Under the pieces are notes generated by a model. It had not been told where the DNA came from, ran no database searches, and worked only from the letters and a program-made list of their open reading frames with translations. 64,000 bases of DNA from UBA11346 sp038060575 (lineage in GTDB: Bacteria; Planctomycetota; UBA11346). Numbering within the stretch: the first letter of the stretch is position 1; each line of letters begins with the position of its first letter. The stretch is taken from positions 124,001-188,000 of the forward strand of contig CAZZAM010000002.1 of NCBI GenBank assembly GCA_964652775.1, in the 5' to 3' direction. Of the stretch, positions 25,561 to 34,399 are shown one piece after another. Both the position numbers and the translations under genes were made by a program.

Positions 25561-25899
25561 TCAGATTCGCGGCTTCGCCAAGAGCGGCACCATGTCGCGG
25601 CCGACTTTGGTGAGTTCAACCGTGAAGGTGTTGGCGGTCTTCCAATGAAATTCTTGGCCAGTGCGTTGGGCCTTGACCAGATACGGCCAGACTTTTTCCA
25701 GTTCGCGCTTGAGTTGCGCTTCGGTCATCGTGCCGCGTGCGACCAGCGTATCGGCCGCGATCAACTCGGCGAGGTCGTTGTCGATTGCTCCGAGCTTCGG
25801 CAGATGCTGCATGAGATCGGCAGCGAGGACCGGGCCACGCTGATGGGCGAGCAGCAGGATAATTTGACGTCCGCGGTCAGAGATAGGTTTAACGGCCAT
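25561..25899 (-). CDS. Hypothetical protein, possible winged-helix
   Basis: The 112-residue protein has three predicted helices and beta-like ends (GRQIILLLAHQRGPVLAADL, D-N-D-L-A-E-L-I-A-A-D-T-L-V-A, T-F-T-V-E-L-T-K-V-G-R-D-M-V), which resembles a winged-helix DNA-binding layout. I know no family for it. It is tandem with RluA on the minus strand, with a long palindrome between. Confidence 0.55.
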   Translation of the reverse strand: MAVKPISDRGRQIILLLAHQRGPVLAADLMQHLPKLGAIDNDLAELIAADTLVARGTMTEAQLKRELEKVWPYLVKAQRTGQEFHWKTANTFTVELTKVGRDMVPLLAKPRI

Positions 25900-25946
25900 G
25901 CGTGGACGATAGCGAGCGGTGGCGCGAGGTCACGCGCCTGCCCACC

Positions 25947-26006
25947 CTGGGATCGCCGAGTTGTACTCGGCCCGAATCGATGCCGAGTGCAACTCGGCGA
26001 TCCCAG
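25947..26006. repeat. Nested 25-bp inverted repeat after rluA-like gene
   Basis: Arms 25947-25971 and 25982-26006 match at 24 of 25 bases around a 10-base loop. Each arm itself folds (GCCGAGT/ACTCGGC). It starts just after the RluA stop. A diverged relative (CGGGATCGCCAAGTGG) lies at about 25526-25541. It may act as a terminator or be a REP pair. Confidence 0.7.
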
Positions 26007-26007
26007 A

Positions 26008-27126
26008 TCAACCCAACTTCGATCGCTGATCGGCGGTAAGCTCCATTGGCGTTGCCGTTCCACCGGATCGCAAGCGCTCCCACAACGCGGCTAATACCGG
26101 CGGAAATGGCGCTTCGACCCGCAGGCACTCATTGCTAAGGGGATGGTTGAGCTCGACCATCCACGCGTGCAGGGCCTGACCGGGCAGTTCGGCGATCGGC
26201 GCACCATAGACCCAGTCGCCCAGGAGCGGATGACCGTGATGCGCGGCGTGGACGCGGATCTGGTGCTGGCGGCCGGTGTGCAACACCAAACGCAAGGCGG
26301 CATAACCACCGGCAATTTCTTCAACGTGGTACTCGGTGCGACTCGGCTGACCCTCGGGCAGAACGCCGCGACGGATCGTGTGTTCGCCTAACGGTCCCAG
26401 TGGTTCGCTCCAATCACCATCGCGCGGTTCGGGAAGACCGCAGCAGATCGCGCGATATTCCTTGCGCAGGGTCCGTGCTTCGAGCTGCACCGCGAGAGCC
26501 TGATGCGCTGCGAGATCAAGCGATGCAATGACGATGCCGCTAGTCTCACGGTCGATGCGGTTGAGCAAGCGCACTTCATTGCGGTCGATGTCGTGCTCGG
26601 CGGCCCAGTCCTGCAGTTGATTCAGCAATGTGCCGGCAATCTGCTTGCCTGCTTGGTGCGCAAGCTGCCCAGTCGGTTTGTTGGCGAACAGCAGATGGCG
26701 GTCGTGCCATAGCACGGCCAATGGCGACACCGTGGCTGGATCCGGCGGCGTCACCGGAATTTTCAATTCGACCTGTCGCCCCGGTACAACCTGCCACGCC
26801 GATCCGACGATCTGCCCATCCACCAAGCAACGGCCGTCGTTGCACCACAGTTCCAACAACTCGCTGGGCCAACGCGGGCCGACAGCGCGGAGATAGCGCG
26901 GTAAAAACCAGCCGAGTCCATGGCGACGTCCGGTGGCAAAGCGCACCACGCGGAAACCCGGCTCGACGCGCTTCTCGACCTTGATCTCGTTGCGGATCAG
27001 GGCGTGGATTGCGGCGTCGGGATCCCTGGGAACGCCAGGCTCCAGCCTGGCTCGGGCGTCGTCGGGCATGGCGCGCACCATGGTGGTGTTTTCAGCCGGA
27101 GAAGGCGACTTCGCCCGCCTATCCAA
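26008..27126 (-). CDS. RluA-family RNA pseudouridine synthase
   Basis: The protein has up to 372 residues. The catalytic motif is L-L-N-R-I-D-R-E-T-S-G with the essential Asp, and ARTLRKEYRA, GRQHQIRVHAAHHGHPLLGD and the final H-A-W-M-V-E-L-N-H-P are the other family blocks. The N-terminal part is S4-like. It converts uridine to pseudouridine in rRNA or tRNA; the target site cannot be told. The true start is unclear (27126, or an ATG at 27081 or 27069) because a palindromic repeat lies within the first 35 codons. Confidence 0.88.
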   Translation of the reverse strand: MDRRAKSPSPAENTTMVRAMPDDARARLEPGVPRDPDAAIHALIRNEIKVEKRVEPGFRVVRFATGRRHGLGWFLPRYLRAVGPRWPSELLELWCNDGRCLVDGQIVGSAWQVVPGRQVELKIPVTPPDPATVSPLAVLWHDRHLLFANKPTGQLAHQAGKQIAGTLLNQLQDWAAEHDIDRNEVRLLNRIDRETSGIVIASLDLAAHQALAVQLEARTLRKEYRAICCGLPEPRDGDWSEPLGPLGEHTIRRGVLPEGQPSRTEYHVEEIAGGYAALRLVLHTGRQHQIRVHAAHHGHPLLGDWVYGAPIAELPGQALHAWMVELNHPLSNECLRVEAPFPPVLAALWERLRSGGTATPMELTADQRSKLG

Positions 27127-27148
27127 TTTGTGCCAGGCGTTCCCAGGG
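27024..27148. repeat. Inverted pair of GCCAGGC palindromes over the rluA-like start
   Basis: CCCTGGGAACGCCAGGC (27024-27040) and its near reverse complement (27132-27148) match at 16 of 17 bases. The left copy continues into a hairpin GCCAGGC-TCCA-GCCTGGC. The left arm lies inside the annotated N-terminal coding region and the right arm lies just upstream of it. Confidence 0.65.
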
Positions 27149-27213
27149 CGCGGGCCCGCAGTTAGTTACAATAATACGTTGACGTTTTATCAACGTTTTG
27201 TAGATATGTCGTC

Positions 27214-27744
27214 ATGAGAGCATCAGCCAAGTCCAAGCCGCGAGCCAAGCCGGATGCCATCGTCTCGTCGTCGCACCTGGTTTCGCCAGCCAGTGCCGAG
27301 CTGTCCGAGTTCGAATTCGGCCTGATCGTGGCCTGGAATGCGTTCTCAAGCTGGGTCGTGCGCTGCATGGCCTCGGCTGGTCAACCCGATCTCACGATCA
27401 CCGACATTTTGGTGCTGCACCACGTCAACCACCGCGCGCGCAACAAAAAGCTCGCCGACATCTGCTTCGTACTCAACTACGAAGACACCCACGTCGTGTC
27501 CTACGCGCTAAAAAAACTCGTCGCGGCGGGCTTGGTCCAAGCGACTAAGCAAGGCAAGGAGGTTGCTTATAGTCCGACCGACGAGGGCGAGGCCATAGTG
27601 GGGCGCTATCGTGACGTCCGCGAAAAGGTGCTGATCGCCAGCTTAGACACGCAGCTCAACACCGACATCGGCCAACTCGCGCGCATGCTGCGCACCATGT
27701 CCGGCATGTACGACCAGGCCGCCCGCGCGGCAACATCGCTGTAA
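27214..27744 (+). CDS. MarR-like winged-helix regulator
   Basis: The 176-residue protein has a winged-helix core: DLTITDILVLHHVNHR, then KKLADICFVLNYEDTHVVSYALKKLVAAGLV as recognition region, then the wing and P-T-D-E-G-E-A-I-V. Such regulators often precede hydantoinase/oxoprolinase genes, as here (next gene 192 bases downstream, same strand). It probably controls the amide-catabolism cluster. The region upstream (27149-27213) is AT-rich with TTGACG-like bases. Confidence 0.8.
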   Translation: MRASAKSKPRAKPDAIVSSSHLVSPASAELSEFEFGLIVAWNAFSSWVVRCMASAGQPDLTITDILVLHHVNHRARNKKLADICFVLNYEDTHVVSYALKKLVAAGLVQATKQGKEVAYSPTDEGEAIVGRYRDVREKVLIASLDTQLNTDIGQLARMLRTMSGMYDQAARAATSL

Positions 27745-27773
27745 TTCACACATGATGCTCAATCGCCCCTTCC

Positions 27774-27910
27774 AAGGCAACCGCAGAGGCGCAGAGGCCG
27801 CGGAGAACACAGAGAAAAGCATTCTTTTTGGCCGTGCGCTGGGCGTTATTTATCTGGCCTCAACCTCCCCTCTGCGATCTCAGCGGCCTCTGCGCCTCTG
27901 CGGTTGCCTT
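27774..27910. mobile_element. AAGGCAACCGC inverted-repeat element, copy 1
   Basis: The ends AAGGCAACCGCAGAGGCGC and its reverse complement are perfect. Inner arm bases pair with a few mismatches, and the centre is unrelated to the other copies. It lies in the gap between the MarR-like and oxoprolinase genes. Confidence 0.75.
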
Positions 27911-27936
27911 GATGCAGTTGGACGGAGCGCCACAGC

Positions 27937-30900
27937 ATGATTGGCTCCACGGAAAGCCCGCGCTGGCAGTTTTGGATCGACCGCGGTGGCACGTTCACCG
28001 ACATCGTGGCCAAGCGTCCCGATGGTTCGCTGATCACCGCCAAACTTTTGTCGGAAAATCCTGAGCAATACCGCGATGCCGCCGTGGCCGGAATTCGTCG
28101 ACTGTTGGGACTCGCGGCCAATCAACCGATCACACCGCAGCTCGTCGAATGCGTGAAAATGGGAACGACGGTTGCGACCAATGCGCTGCTGGAGCGCAAA
28201 GGCGAGGCGACACTGCTGGTCACCACGCGTGGATTCCGCGACGCGCTGCGCATTGCCTATCAGGATCGCCCACGTCTGTTCGATCGCCACATCGTACTGC
28301 CGGAGTTGCTCTATCAACGCGTGATCGAAGCCGTCGAGCGCGTTGATGCCAACGGCGATGTAGTACAGCCGCTCGACGATGTACAGTTACGCGCCGATTT
28401 GCACAAGGCCTACGCTGATGGCCTGCGCTCGGTTGCGATCGTGTTCATGCACGGCTGGCGGTACACGGCGCACGAGCTTGCGGCCGCGCGCATCGCGAAT
28501 GACATCGGATTCCCGCAGATCAGTGTATCGCACCAGGTCAGTCCGCTCATGAAGTTGGTCAGCCGCGGCGACACCACCGTGGTCGATGCGTACCTCTCGC
28601 CAATCCTGCGTCGCTATGTCGAGCAAGTTGCCGGCGAGATGCCAGGTGTGAAATTATTCTTCATGCAATCGTCCGGTGGCCTCACCGACGCGCACGCATT
28701 CCAAGGCAAGGACGCGATCCTGTCTGGTCCGGCTGGTGGCATCGTCGGCATGGCTCGCACAGCGCAGCTCGCTGGATTTGATCGCGTAATCGGCTTCGAC
28801 ATGGGCGGAACTTCGACCGATGTATCGCATTTTGCCGGTGAATTCGAACGTGCGTTTGAAACCAAGGTTGCCGGCGTGCGCATGCGCGCGCCGATGATGA
28901 GCATCCACACGGTCGCCGCTGGCGGCGGATCAATCCTGAGTTTCGACGGCGCGCGCTTCCGTGTTGGTCCCGAAAGCGCCGGAGCGAATCCCGGCCCGGC
29001 CTGTTATCGCCGTGGTGGCCCCCTCGCGGTCACCGACGCCAACGTCATGGTCGGCAAGATCCAACCTGAACATTTTCCAAACGTATTCGGACCAAAGGCG
29101 AACGAGGTATTGGATCGCGCCGTGGTCGAGCGACGGTTCACCGATCTCGCCAATGAGATCACTCAGAAAACCGGAGCCAAAACAACGCCAGAAGGCGTGG
29201 CCGAAGGCTTCATCGACATCGCGGTCGGCGCGATGGCCAACGCGATCAAAAAGATCTCGGTCGCGCGCGGCTACGACGTGACGCGCTATGCCCTGCAATG
29301 TTTCGGCGGCGCCGGTGGCCAGCATGCGTGTCGGGTCGCTGATGCGTTGGGCATGACCCGCGTATTTGTGCATCCGCTCGCTGGCGTGTTATCGGCCTAC
29401 GGCATGGGGCTTGCCGATCAGAGTGTGATGCGCGAAGCGGCGATCGAACTGCCGCTCACAGCAGCGATGGTCGAGGTCGATGTGCAACTCGGCCGCCTCG
29501 CTGATCTGACTCGGACGGAACTGCTGCGTCAGGGCATCGGCTCCACCGACATGCGCTTGCACCGCCGCGTCCATGTCCGCTATGAAGGCACCGACTCGTC
29601 ATTGATCGTCGATGCTGGGACAGCCAACGACATCCAACTCGCCTTCGAGGCCGCCTATCGTCAGCGTTTTGCGTTCCTCATGCGTGGACGTCCGCTCATT
29701 GTTGAGGCCGTGTCGGTTGAAGCCGTGTGCGCTGGTGATGCTCCCGCCGAGCACAAACACAGCGAGCTCACCAAGGGTCAAGCACCGACTGCTGCGAGTG
29801 TACGCATGTTTAGCAATGGTCGCTGGTGGGACGCCGTCCTCGTCGTGCGCGAGCAGACCAAGCCCGGACACATCGTCGAAGGTCCGGCAATTATCGCCGA
29901 AAAGAATGCGACCACGATCGTCGAACCGGGCTGGCGCGCCCAGGTCACCGACTTTGATCACCTGGTCCTTGAACGCGTCGTCGCGCGCGAGCAACGGCAC
30001 GCGATCGGCACCAAGGTCGATCCGGTGATGCTCGAAGTGTTCAACAACTTGTTCATGAACATTGCGGAACAGATGGGCCTGCAGCTGCAGAACACCGCCC
30101 AGTCGGTGAATATCAAAGAGCGACTCGACTTCAGCTGCGCGTTGTTCGACGCCGACGGCAACCTGATCGCCAATGCGCCACACATGCCGGTGCACCTCGG
30201 CTCGATGAGCGAATCGATTCGCACCGTCATCGAGCGTAACGCTGGCAAGATGAAGTCGGGCGACGTGTACGTCCTCAATGATCCCTACCACGGCGGCACC
30301 CACCTACCGGACGTCACTGTCGTAACGCCGGTGTTCGATCAGCTTGGCAAACAGATCCTGTTCTACGTCGGTGCGCGCGGTCATCACGCCGACATCGGCG
30401 GCATTACGCCAGGATCCATGCCGCCGCACTCGCTGACCATCGCCGACGAGGGCGTGCAGATCGACAATTTCCAACTTGTTGCTGGTGGCGTGCTCCGCGA
30501 AGCCGAGTTGCTGAAACTTCTCGGCAGCGGCCCACATCCGTCGCGCAATCCGCAGCAGAACCTCGCTGATCTCAAAGCACAGATCGCCGCCAACGAAAAA
30601 GGCGCTCAGGAACTGCGCAAAATGATCGCGCAGTTCGGCCTCGACGTGGTGCAGGCCTACATGCGCCATGTGCAGGACAATGCCGAAGAATCCGTACGCC
30701 GCGTGATCAAGGTGCTGAAGAACGGTTCATTCACGCTGCCGCTGGATAACGGTGCACAGATCCAGGTTGCGATCCGCGTCAATACCGAGAAACGCTGTGC
30801 TGACGTCGATTTCACCGGCACCTCTGCCCAGCTCAGCAACAACTTCAATGCGCCGAAGGCCGTGTGCATGGCGGCTGTGCTGTACGTGTTCCGTAGCCTA

Positions 30901-31575
30901 GTCGATGACGACATTCCGCTCAATGCCGGCTGCTTGAAACCACTCAACGTCATCATTCCAACCGGGTCGATGCTCAATCCGCTGCCGCCTGCGTCTGTTG
31001 TGGCTGGCAACGTCGAGACCTCGACCTGCATCACCAATGCGTTGTTCGGCGCCCTCGGCGTCATGGCCGCCGGACAGTGCACGATGAACAACTTCACCTT
31101 CGGCAACCAGCGTCACCAATACTATGAAACGATCTCCGGCGGCAGCGGCGCAGGTGTCGATCGCGACGAGAACGGACACATCGTCGGCGGCTTCGACGGC
31201 ACCAGCGTGGTGCAAACGCATATGACCAACTCGCGGCTGACTGATCCCGAAGTCCTTGAGTTCCGTTTCCCGGTGCGACTGGAGAGCTACGCGATCCGCG
31301 CTGGCTCAGGCGGAGCCGGTCGTTGGCGCGGTGGCGACGGCGGCGTGCGCCGCGTGCGCTTCCTCGAAGCGATGACCGCGTCGATTCTCAGCAACGGAAG
31401 AACTGTTCCGGCCTTCGGCCTGGAAGGCGGCAAGCCCGGTGCATGCGGCATCAACCGCATTGAGCGCATCGACGGCCGCGTCGAACAACTCGGCCACATC
31501 GGTTCGGTCGCGATGGCGCCCGGCGATGTCTTCGTCATCGAAACCCCCGGCGGCGGCGGGTTTGGAGCGTCTTGA
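27937..31575 (+). CDS. 5-oxoprolinase / hydantoinase A-B fusion
   Basis: The 1212-residue protein joins a HyuA half (about 8-690) to a HyuB half (about 694-1210). HyuA shows the ATPase-like D-R-G-G-T-F-T-D start, TTVATNALLERKG, GFDMGGTSTDVS and GGAGGQHACRVADAL. HyuB shows P-V-M-L-E-V-F-N-N-L-F, LNDPYHGGTHLPDVTVV, GARGHHADIGG and a Gly-rich C-terminus (GGAGRWRGGDGGVRR). This order is that of ATP-dependent 5-oxoprolinases, which open cyclic amides such as 5-oxoproline or hydantoins. Neighbouring aminotransferase and M20 genes support amino-acid-derivative catabolism. Confidence 0.93.
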   Translation: MIGSTESPRWQFWIDRGGTFTDIVAKRPDGSLITAKLLSENPEQYRDAAVAGIRRLLGLAANQPITPQLVECVKMGTTVATNALLERKGEATLLVTTRGFRDALRIAYQDRPRLFDRHIVLPELLYQRVIEAVERVDANGDVVQPLDDVQLRADLHKAYADGLRSVAIVFMHGWRYTAHELAAARIANDIGFPQISVSHQVSPLMKLVSRGDTTVVDAYLSPILRRYVEQVAGEMPGVKLFFMQSSGGLTDAHAFQGKDAILSGPAGGIVGMARTAQLAGFDRVIGFDMGGTSTDVSHFAGEFERAFETKVAGVRMRAPMMSIHTVAAGGGSILSFDGARFRVGPESAGANPGPACYRRGGPLAVTDANVMVGKIQPEHFPNVFGPKANEVLDRAVVERRFTDLANEITQKTGAKTTPEGVAEGFIDIAVGAMANAIKKISVARGYDVTRYALQCFGGAGGQHACRVADALGMTRVFVHPLAGVLSAYGMGLADQSVMREAAIELPLTAAMVEVDVQLGRLADLTRTELLRQGIGSTDMRLHRRVHVRYEGTDSSLIVDAGTANDIQLAFEAAYRQRFAFLMRGRPLIVEAVSVEAVCAGDAPAEHKHSELTKGQAPTAASVRMFSNGRWWDAVLVVREQTKPGHIVEGPAIIAEKNATTIVEPGWRAQVTDFDHLVLERVVAREQRHAIGTKVDPVMLEVFNNLFMNIAEQMGLQLQNTAQSVNIKERLDFSCALFDADGNLIANAPHMPVHLGSMSESIRTVIERNAGKMKSGDVYVLNDPYHGGTHLPDVTVVTPVFDQLGKQILFYVGARGHHADIGGITPGSMPPHSLTIADEGVQIDNFQLVAGGVLREAELLKLLGSGPHPSRNPQQNLADLKAQIAANEKGAQELRKMIAQFGLDVVQAYMRHVQDNAEESVRRVIKVLKNGSFTLPLDNGAQIQVAIRVNTEKRCADVDFTGTSAQLSNNFNAPKAVCMAAVLYVFRSLVDDDIPLNAGCLKPLNVIIPTGSMLNPLPPASVVAGNVETSTCITNALFGALGVMAAGQCTMNNFTFGNQRHQYYETISGGSGAGVDRDENGHIVGGFDGTSVVQTHMTNSRLTDPEVLEFRFPVRLESYAIRAGSGGAGRWRGGDGGVRRVRFLEAMTASILSNGRTVPAFGLEGGKPGACGINRIERIDGRVEQLGHIGSVAMAPGDVFVIETPGGGGFGAS

Positions 31576-31597
31576 TGCATCCCATCGCATTCTCTCC

Positions 31598-31740
31598 AAG
31601 GCAACCGCAGAGGCGCAGAGGCCGCAGAGGCCTGATCGTTAGTAGGGCCTCAGGTATTCGCGCCAATCATATGACGCATGTCGAGTACCCATGGCTCCCC
31701 TCTGCGCCCTCCGCGGCCTCTGCGCCTCTGCGGTTGCCTT
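31598..31740. mobile_element. AAGGCAACCGC inverted-repeat element, copy 2
   Basis: Same ends as copy 1. The element fills the gap between the oxoprolinase stop and the aminotransferase, whose start lies 50 bases after it. The central bases differ from the other copies. Confidence 0.75.
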
Positions 31741-31789
31741 TGTCTCGTTCGTTGCCAGCACCTTCACGCACACTCGCCTAGGAGTACCC

Positions 31790-32920
31790 ATGGATTTCAA
31801 GCAAGTCGCCAAAGACTTCCCGATCAAGCAGAAGATGATCTATCTGAACAACGCGTCGATCGGCGCGTGTTCGAATCGGGTCAAAAATGCGGTCGATGAC
31901 TTCCTGACCCAGGTGGTCGAGAGCGGCCGTAATAACTATCCGACCTGGTGCAAAATCGCCGAAAACGAGGTGAAGGCCGACATCGGCAAACTGCTCGGGG
32001 CACAAAAGGACGAAATCGCGTTCATCAAGAATACCACCGAAGGCCTGGTCTTCGTCGCCAACGGTGTCGATTGGAAGCCGGGTGACAACATGCTGATCGC
32101 CGAGATGGAATACCCGTCGAACGTCTATTGCTGGCTCAACCTCAAGCGCCTCGGTGTTGAGATCCGTTGGATCAAGAATCGCGGCGGCAAGATCGCGATC
32201 GATGATGTGGTGGCACTCGTCGATTCGCGAACGCGAGTCATTTCACTCAGCGGCGTGCAGTTCTCGAATGGATTCAAGCTCGACCTCGAACGCGTCGGCG
32301 ACATCTGCAAAAAGAACAACGTCATCTTCAACCTCGACATGATTCAGTGGTGGGGCGCGGTCGATTTCGATGCGTCAAAGTACAACATCGACTTTGCTTC
32401 GGGCGGTGGCCACAAATGGCTGCTGGGTCCGATCGGCACCGGCATCTTCTACTGCCGCCGCAGTTCGCTTGAGAAAATTCGCGTCAGCAGTCTCGGCTAC
32501 CACAGCATCGACAAGTCGGAGGACCACCTCGACTACGATCTGACTGCGTTCCGGCCCGGCGCGGCGCGCTTTGAAGAAGCGCTGGTCAACTTCCCCGGCA
32601 TCTGGGGCCTCCACGCGGCGGTGAAGACGATGCTCGACCTCGGCATGAAGAATGTCGAGGCGCACATCACCAAACTTGATGAGCTAGCGATCGACGGCCT
32701 GAAGAAGAAAGGCTATAAAATCATCAGCCATCGCGATCCGAGTGAGCGCTCCGGCATCCTGTCGTTTAACCATCCAACAGTGGCACCTGAGCAGATCGTG
32801 GACAGGCTACAGAAAGCCAACGTCCACCTCGCGATCCGCGCCAGCGGCCTGCGCATCTCGCCGTCGATCTTCAACGACGAACATGATATTGCAGCGCTGA
32901 TCGCCGCATTGCCGCAGTAA
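31790..32920 (+). CDS. Class V PLP-dependent aminotransferase/lyase
   Basis: The 376-residue protein has fold-type I features: Y-L-N-N-A-S at the start, IKNTTEGLVFVANGV, S-G-V-Q-F-S-N-G, D-M-I-Q-W-W-G-A and the PLP lysine in GGGHKWLLGP (K209). AGGAGT seven bases before the ATG at 31790 supports the start; upstream codons in this frame are element sequence. Relatives include isopenicillin-N-epimerase-like, cysteine-desulfurase-like and serine-glyoxylate-type enzymes. The reaction cannot be told, but the context suggests processing of an amino compound released by the neighbours. Confidence 0.88.
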   Translation: MDFKQVAKDFPIKQKMIYLNNASIGACSNRVKNAVDDFLTQVVESGRNNYPTWCKIAENEVKADIGKLLGAQKDEIAFIKNTTEGLVFVANGVDWKPGDNMLIAEMEYPSNVYCWLNLKRLGVEIRWIKNRGGKIAIDDVVALVDSRTRVISLSGVQFSNGFKLDLERVGDICKKNNVIFNLDMIQWWGAVDFDASKYNIDFASGGGHKWLLGPIGTGIFYCRRSSLEKIRVSSLGYHSIDKSEDHLDYDLTAFRPGAARFEEALVNFPGIWGLHAAVKTMLDLGMKNVEAHITKLDELAIDGLKKKGYKIISHRDPSERSGILSFNHPTVAPEQIVDRLQKANVHLAIRASGLRISPSIFNDEHDIAALIAALPQ

Positions 32921-32950
32921 CACGAATGACATACATTCTCAATCCATCTC

Positions 32951-33101
32951 AAGGCAACCGCAGAGGCGCAGAGGCCGCAGAGAACGCAGAGGAGAGCGGG
33001 TGAGGGCTGGCGCCCAGCGAGAAACACCTGGTTTTCCAGAACATTGACTTCATCTTCGAACTCTGCGACCTCAGCGGCCTCTGCGCCTCTGCGGTTGCCT
33101 T
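32951..33101. mobile_element. AAGGCAACCGC inverted-repeat element, copy 3
   Basis: Same ends as the other copies, and the arms continue with GCAGAGGCCGC. It occupies the whole gap before the M20 gene and ends two bases before its first possible start codon. Confidence 0.75.
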
Positions 33102-33103
33102 GA

Positions 33104-34300
33104 ATGAAAGACTTTAGCATGAGCGGAGCAGCCAAGGAACTCAAACAACGCGTCATCGCCGCCGTCGACCACGCCGCGCCGATGTGGCAGGAATTATCGC
33201 TGCGCATCCACGCCCACCCTGAGTTGGGTCGCAACGAAGTGAAAGCCAGCGCGTGGTTGGCCGAGGCGATGGAGAAGTCAGGGTTTGCAGTGACGCGCAA
33301 CTACCTCGACTTGCCGACCAGCTTCCTGGCGCGAAAGGGAAAGGTCGGCGGTAAGCCGGTGATTTCCTATCTCGCTGAGATGGACGCGTTGCCCAGCATT
33401 GGCCATGCGTGCAGCCATAATCTGATGGGCGTTGCCGCATGTCTTGCCGGTGTTGGCCTGGGCAGCGTGATTGGTAGCGAACATGGCGAAGTCCGCGTCA
33501 TCGGCACTCCAGCTGAGGAAAATTTCAGCGATAAAGTCAGACTGATCGAGCGAGGGGCATTTAAGGACGTCGATGCCGCGCTGATGGCGCACGGCGGCTC
33601 TAAAAACTACGCCAAGCGCGACTTCATCGGACGCAAGGCCATCTCCTTTGAGTTCCGCGGTACACCGGCCCACGCCTCGGCGGCTCCGCACGAAGGAGTG
33701 AACGCGCTCGATGCGATGATTCTCTTCTTTACCTCGGTTGGCCTGTTGCGGCAGCAGATCCGCAGCGAGTCGCGCATCCATGGTATCATCACTCATGGTG
33801 GCGAGGCCGCGAACACCATTCCCGCCTACACCCGCGCTGAGTTCAACGTGCGCTCATTTGATGCTGCTTATCTGGACGAATTGGAGCGTCGCGTCATCGC
33901 GTGCGCTCGCGGCGCGGCCGAAGCTACCGGCACGAGCCTGACTGCTCATGGCGATCCGCAGCCAATGCTTCCGGCGAAACGGATTCCGACGCTGGAACAA
34001 ACCTACGAGGACAACCTGCGCTTCCTCGGTGTTCCGGTTGACGAATTGGCACCGAACACCGGCACCGGCAGCACTGACTTCGGCAATGTCAGTCAGGTGG
34101 TTCCGGGAGTGCATGCGTACTTCGCGATGGCGCCCGATCATGTCCATTCGCATACCCCTGCTTTTACTGTCGCCAGTGCCTCACCTGAGGGTCAGGTCGG
34201 CATGCTGATCGCCGCGAAGACGCTGGCATTAACTGGACTTGATATGGTTGAGGACGCAGCGTTGGCGGCGGTCATCCGCGGCGAATTTGCCAAGGCTTAG
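33104..34300 (+). CDS. M20-family amidohydrolase/peptidase
   Basis: The 398-residue protein has metal-ligand blocks of the M20D amidohydrolase group: H-A-H-P-E-L-G at the N-terminus, A-E-M-D-A-L-P, I-G-H-A-C-S-H-N-L-M-G, G-T-P-A-E-E and a dimerisation domain with GTPAHASAAPHEGVNALDA. It probably hydrolyses an N-acyl or N-carbamoyl amino acid. The start may be 33104 or the ATG at 33119; the first lies two bases after the repeat element, so the second is more likely. It is the last gene of the amide cluster. Confidence 0.9.
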   Translation: MKDFSMSGAAKELKQRVIAAVDHAAPMWQELSLRIHAHPELGRNEVKASAWLAEAMEKSGFAVTRNYLDLPTSFLARKGKVGGKPVISYLAEMDALPSIGHACSHNLMGVAACLAGVGLGSVIGSEHGEVRVIGTPAEENFSDKVRLIERGAFKDVDAALMAHGGSKNYAKRDFIGRKAISFEFRGTPAHASAAPHEGVNALDAMILFFTSVGLLRQQIRSESRIHGIITHGGEAANTIPAYTRAEFNVRSFDAAYLDELERRVIACARGAAEATGTSLTAHGDPQPMLPAKRIPTLEQTYEDNLRFLGVPVDELAPNTGTGSTDFGNVSQVVPGVHAYFAMAPDHVHSHTPAFTVASASPEGQVGMLIAAKTLALTGLDMVEDAALAAVIRGEFAKA

Positions 34301-34399
34301 GGGCTCCTTGTTTCCATGGTTGGACACGACCCGCATTGACATGGGTTACCATTCCTTGCGTAGTTTGATTTCTAACCGCTGCGACGTATGTCATAGACC

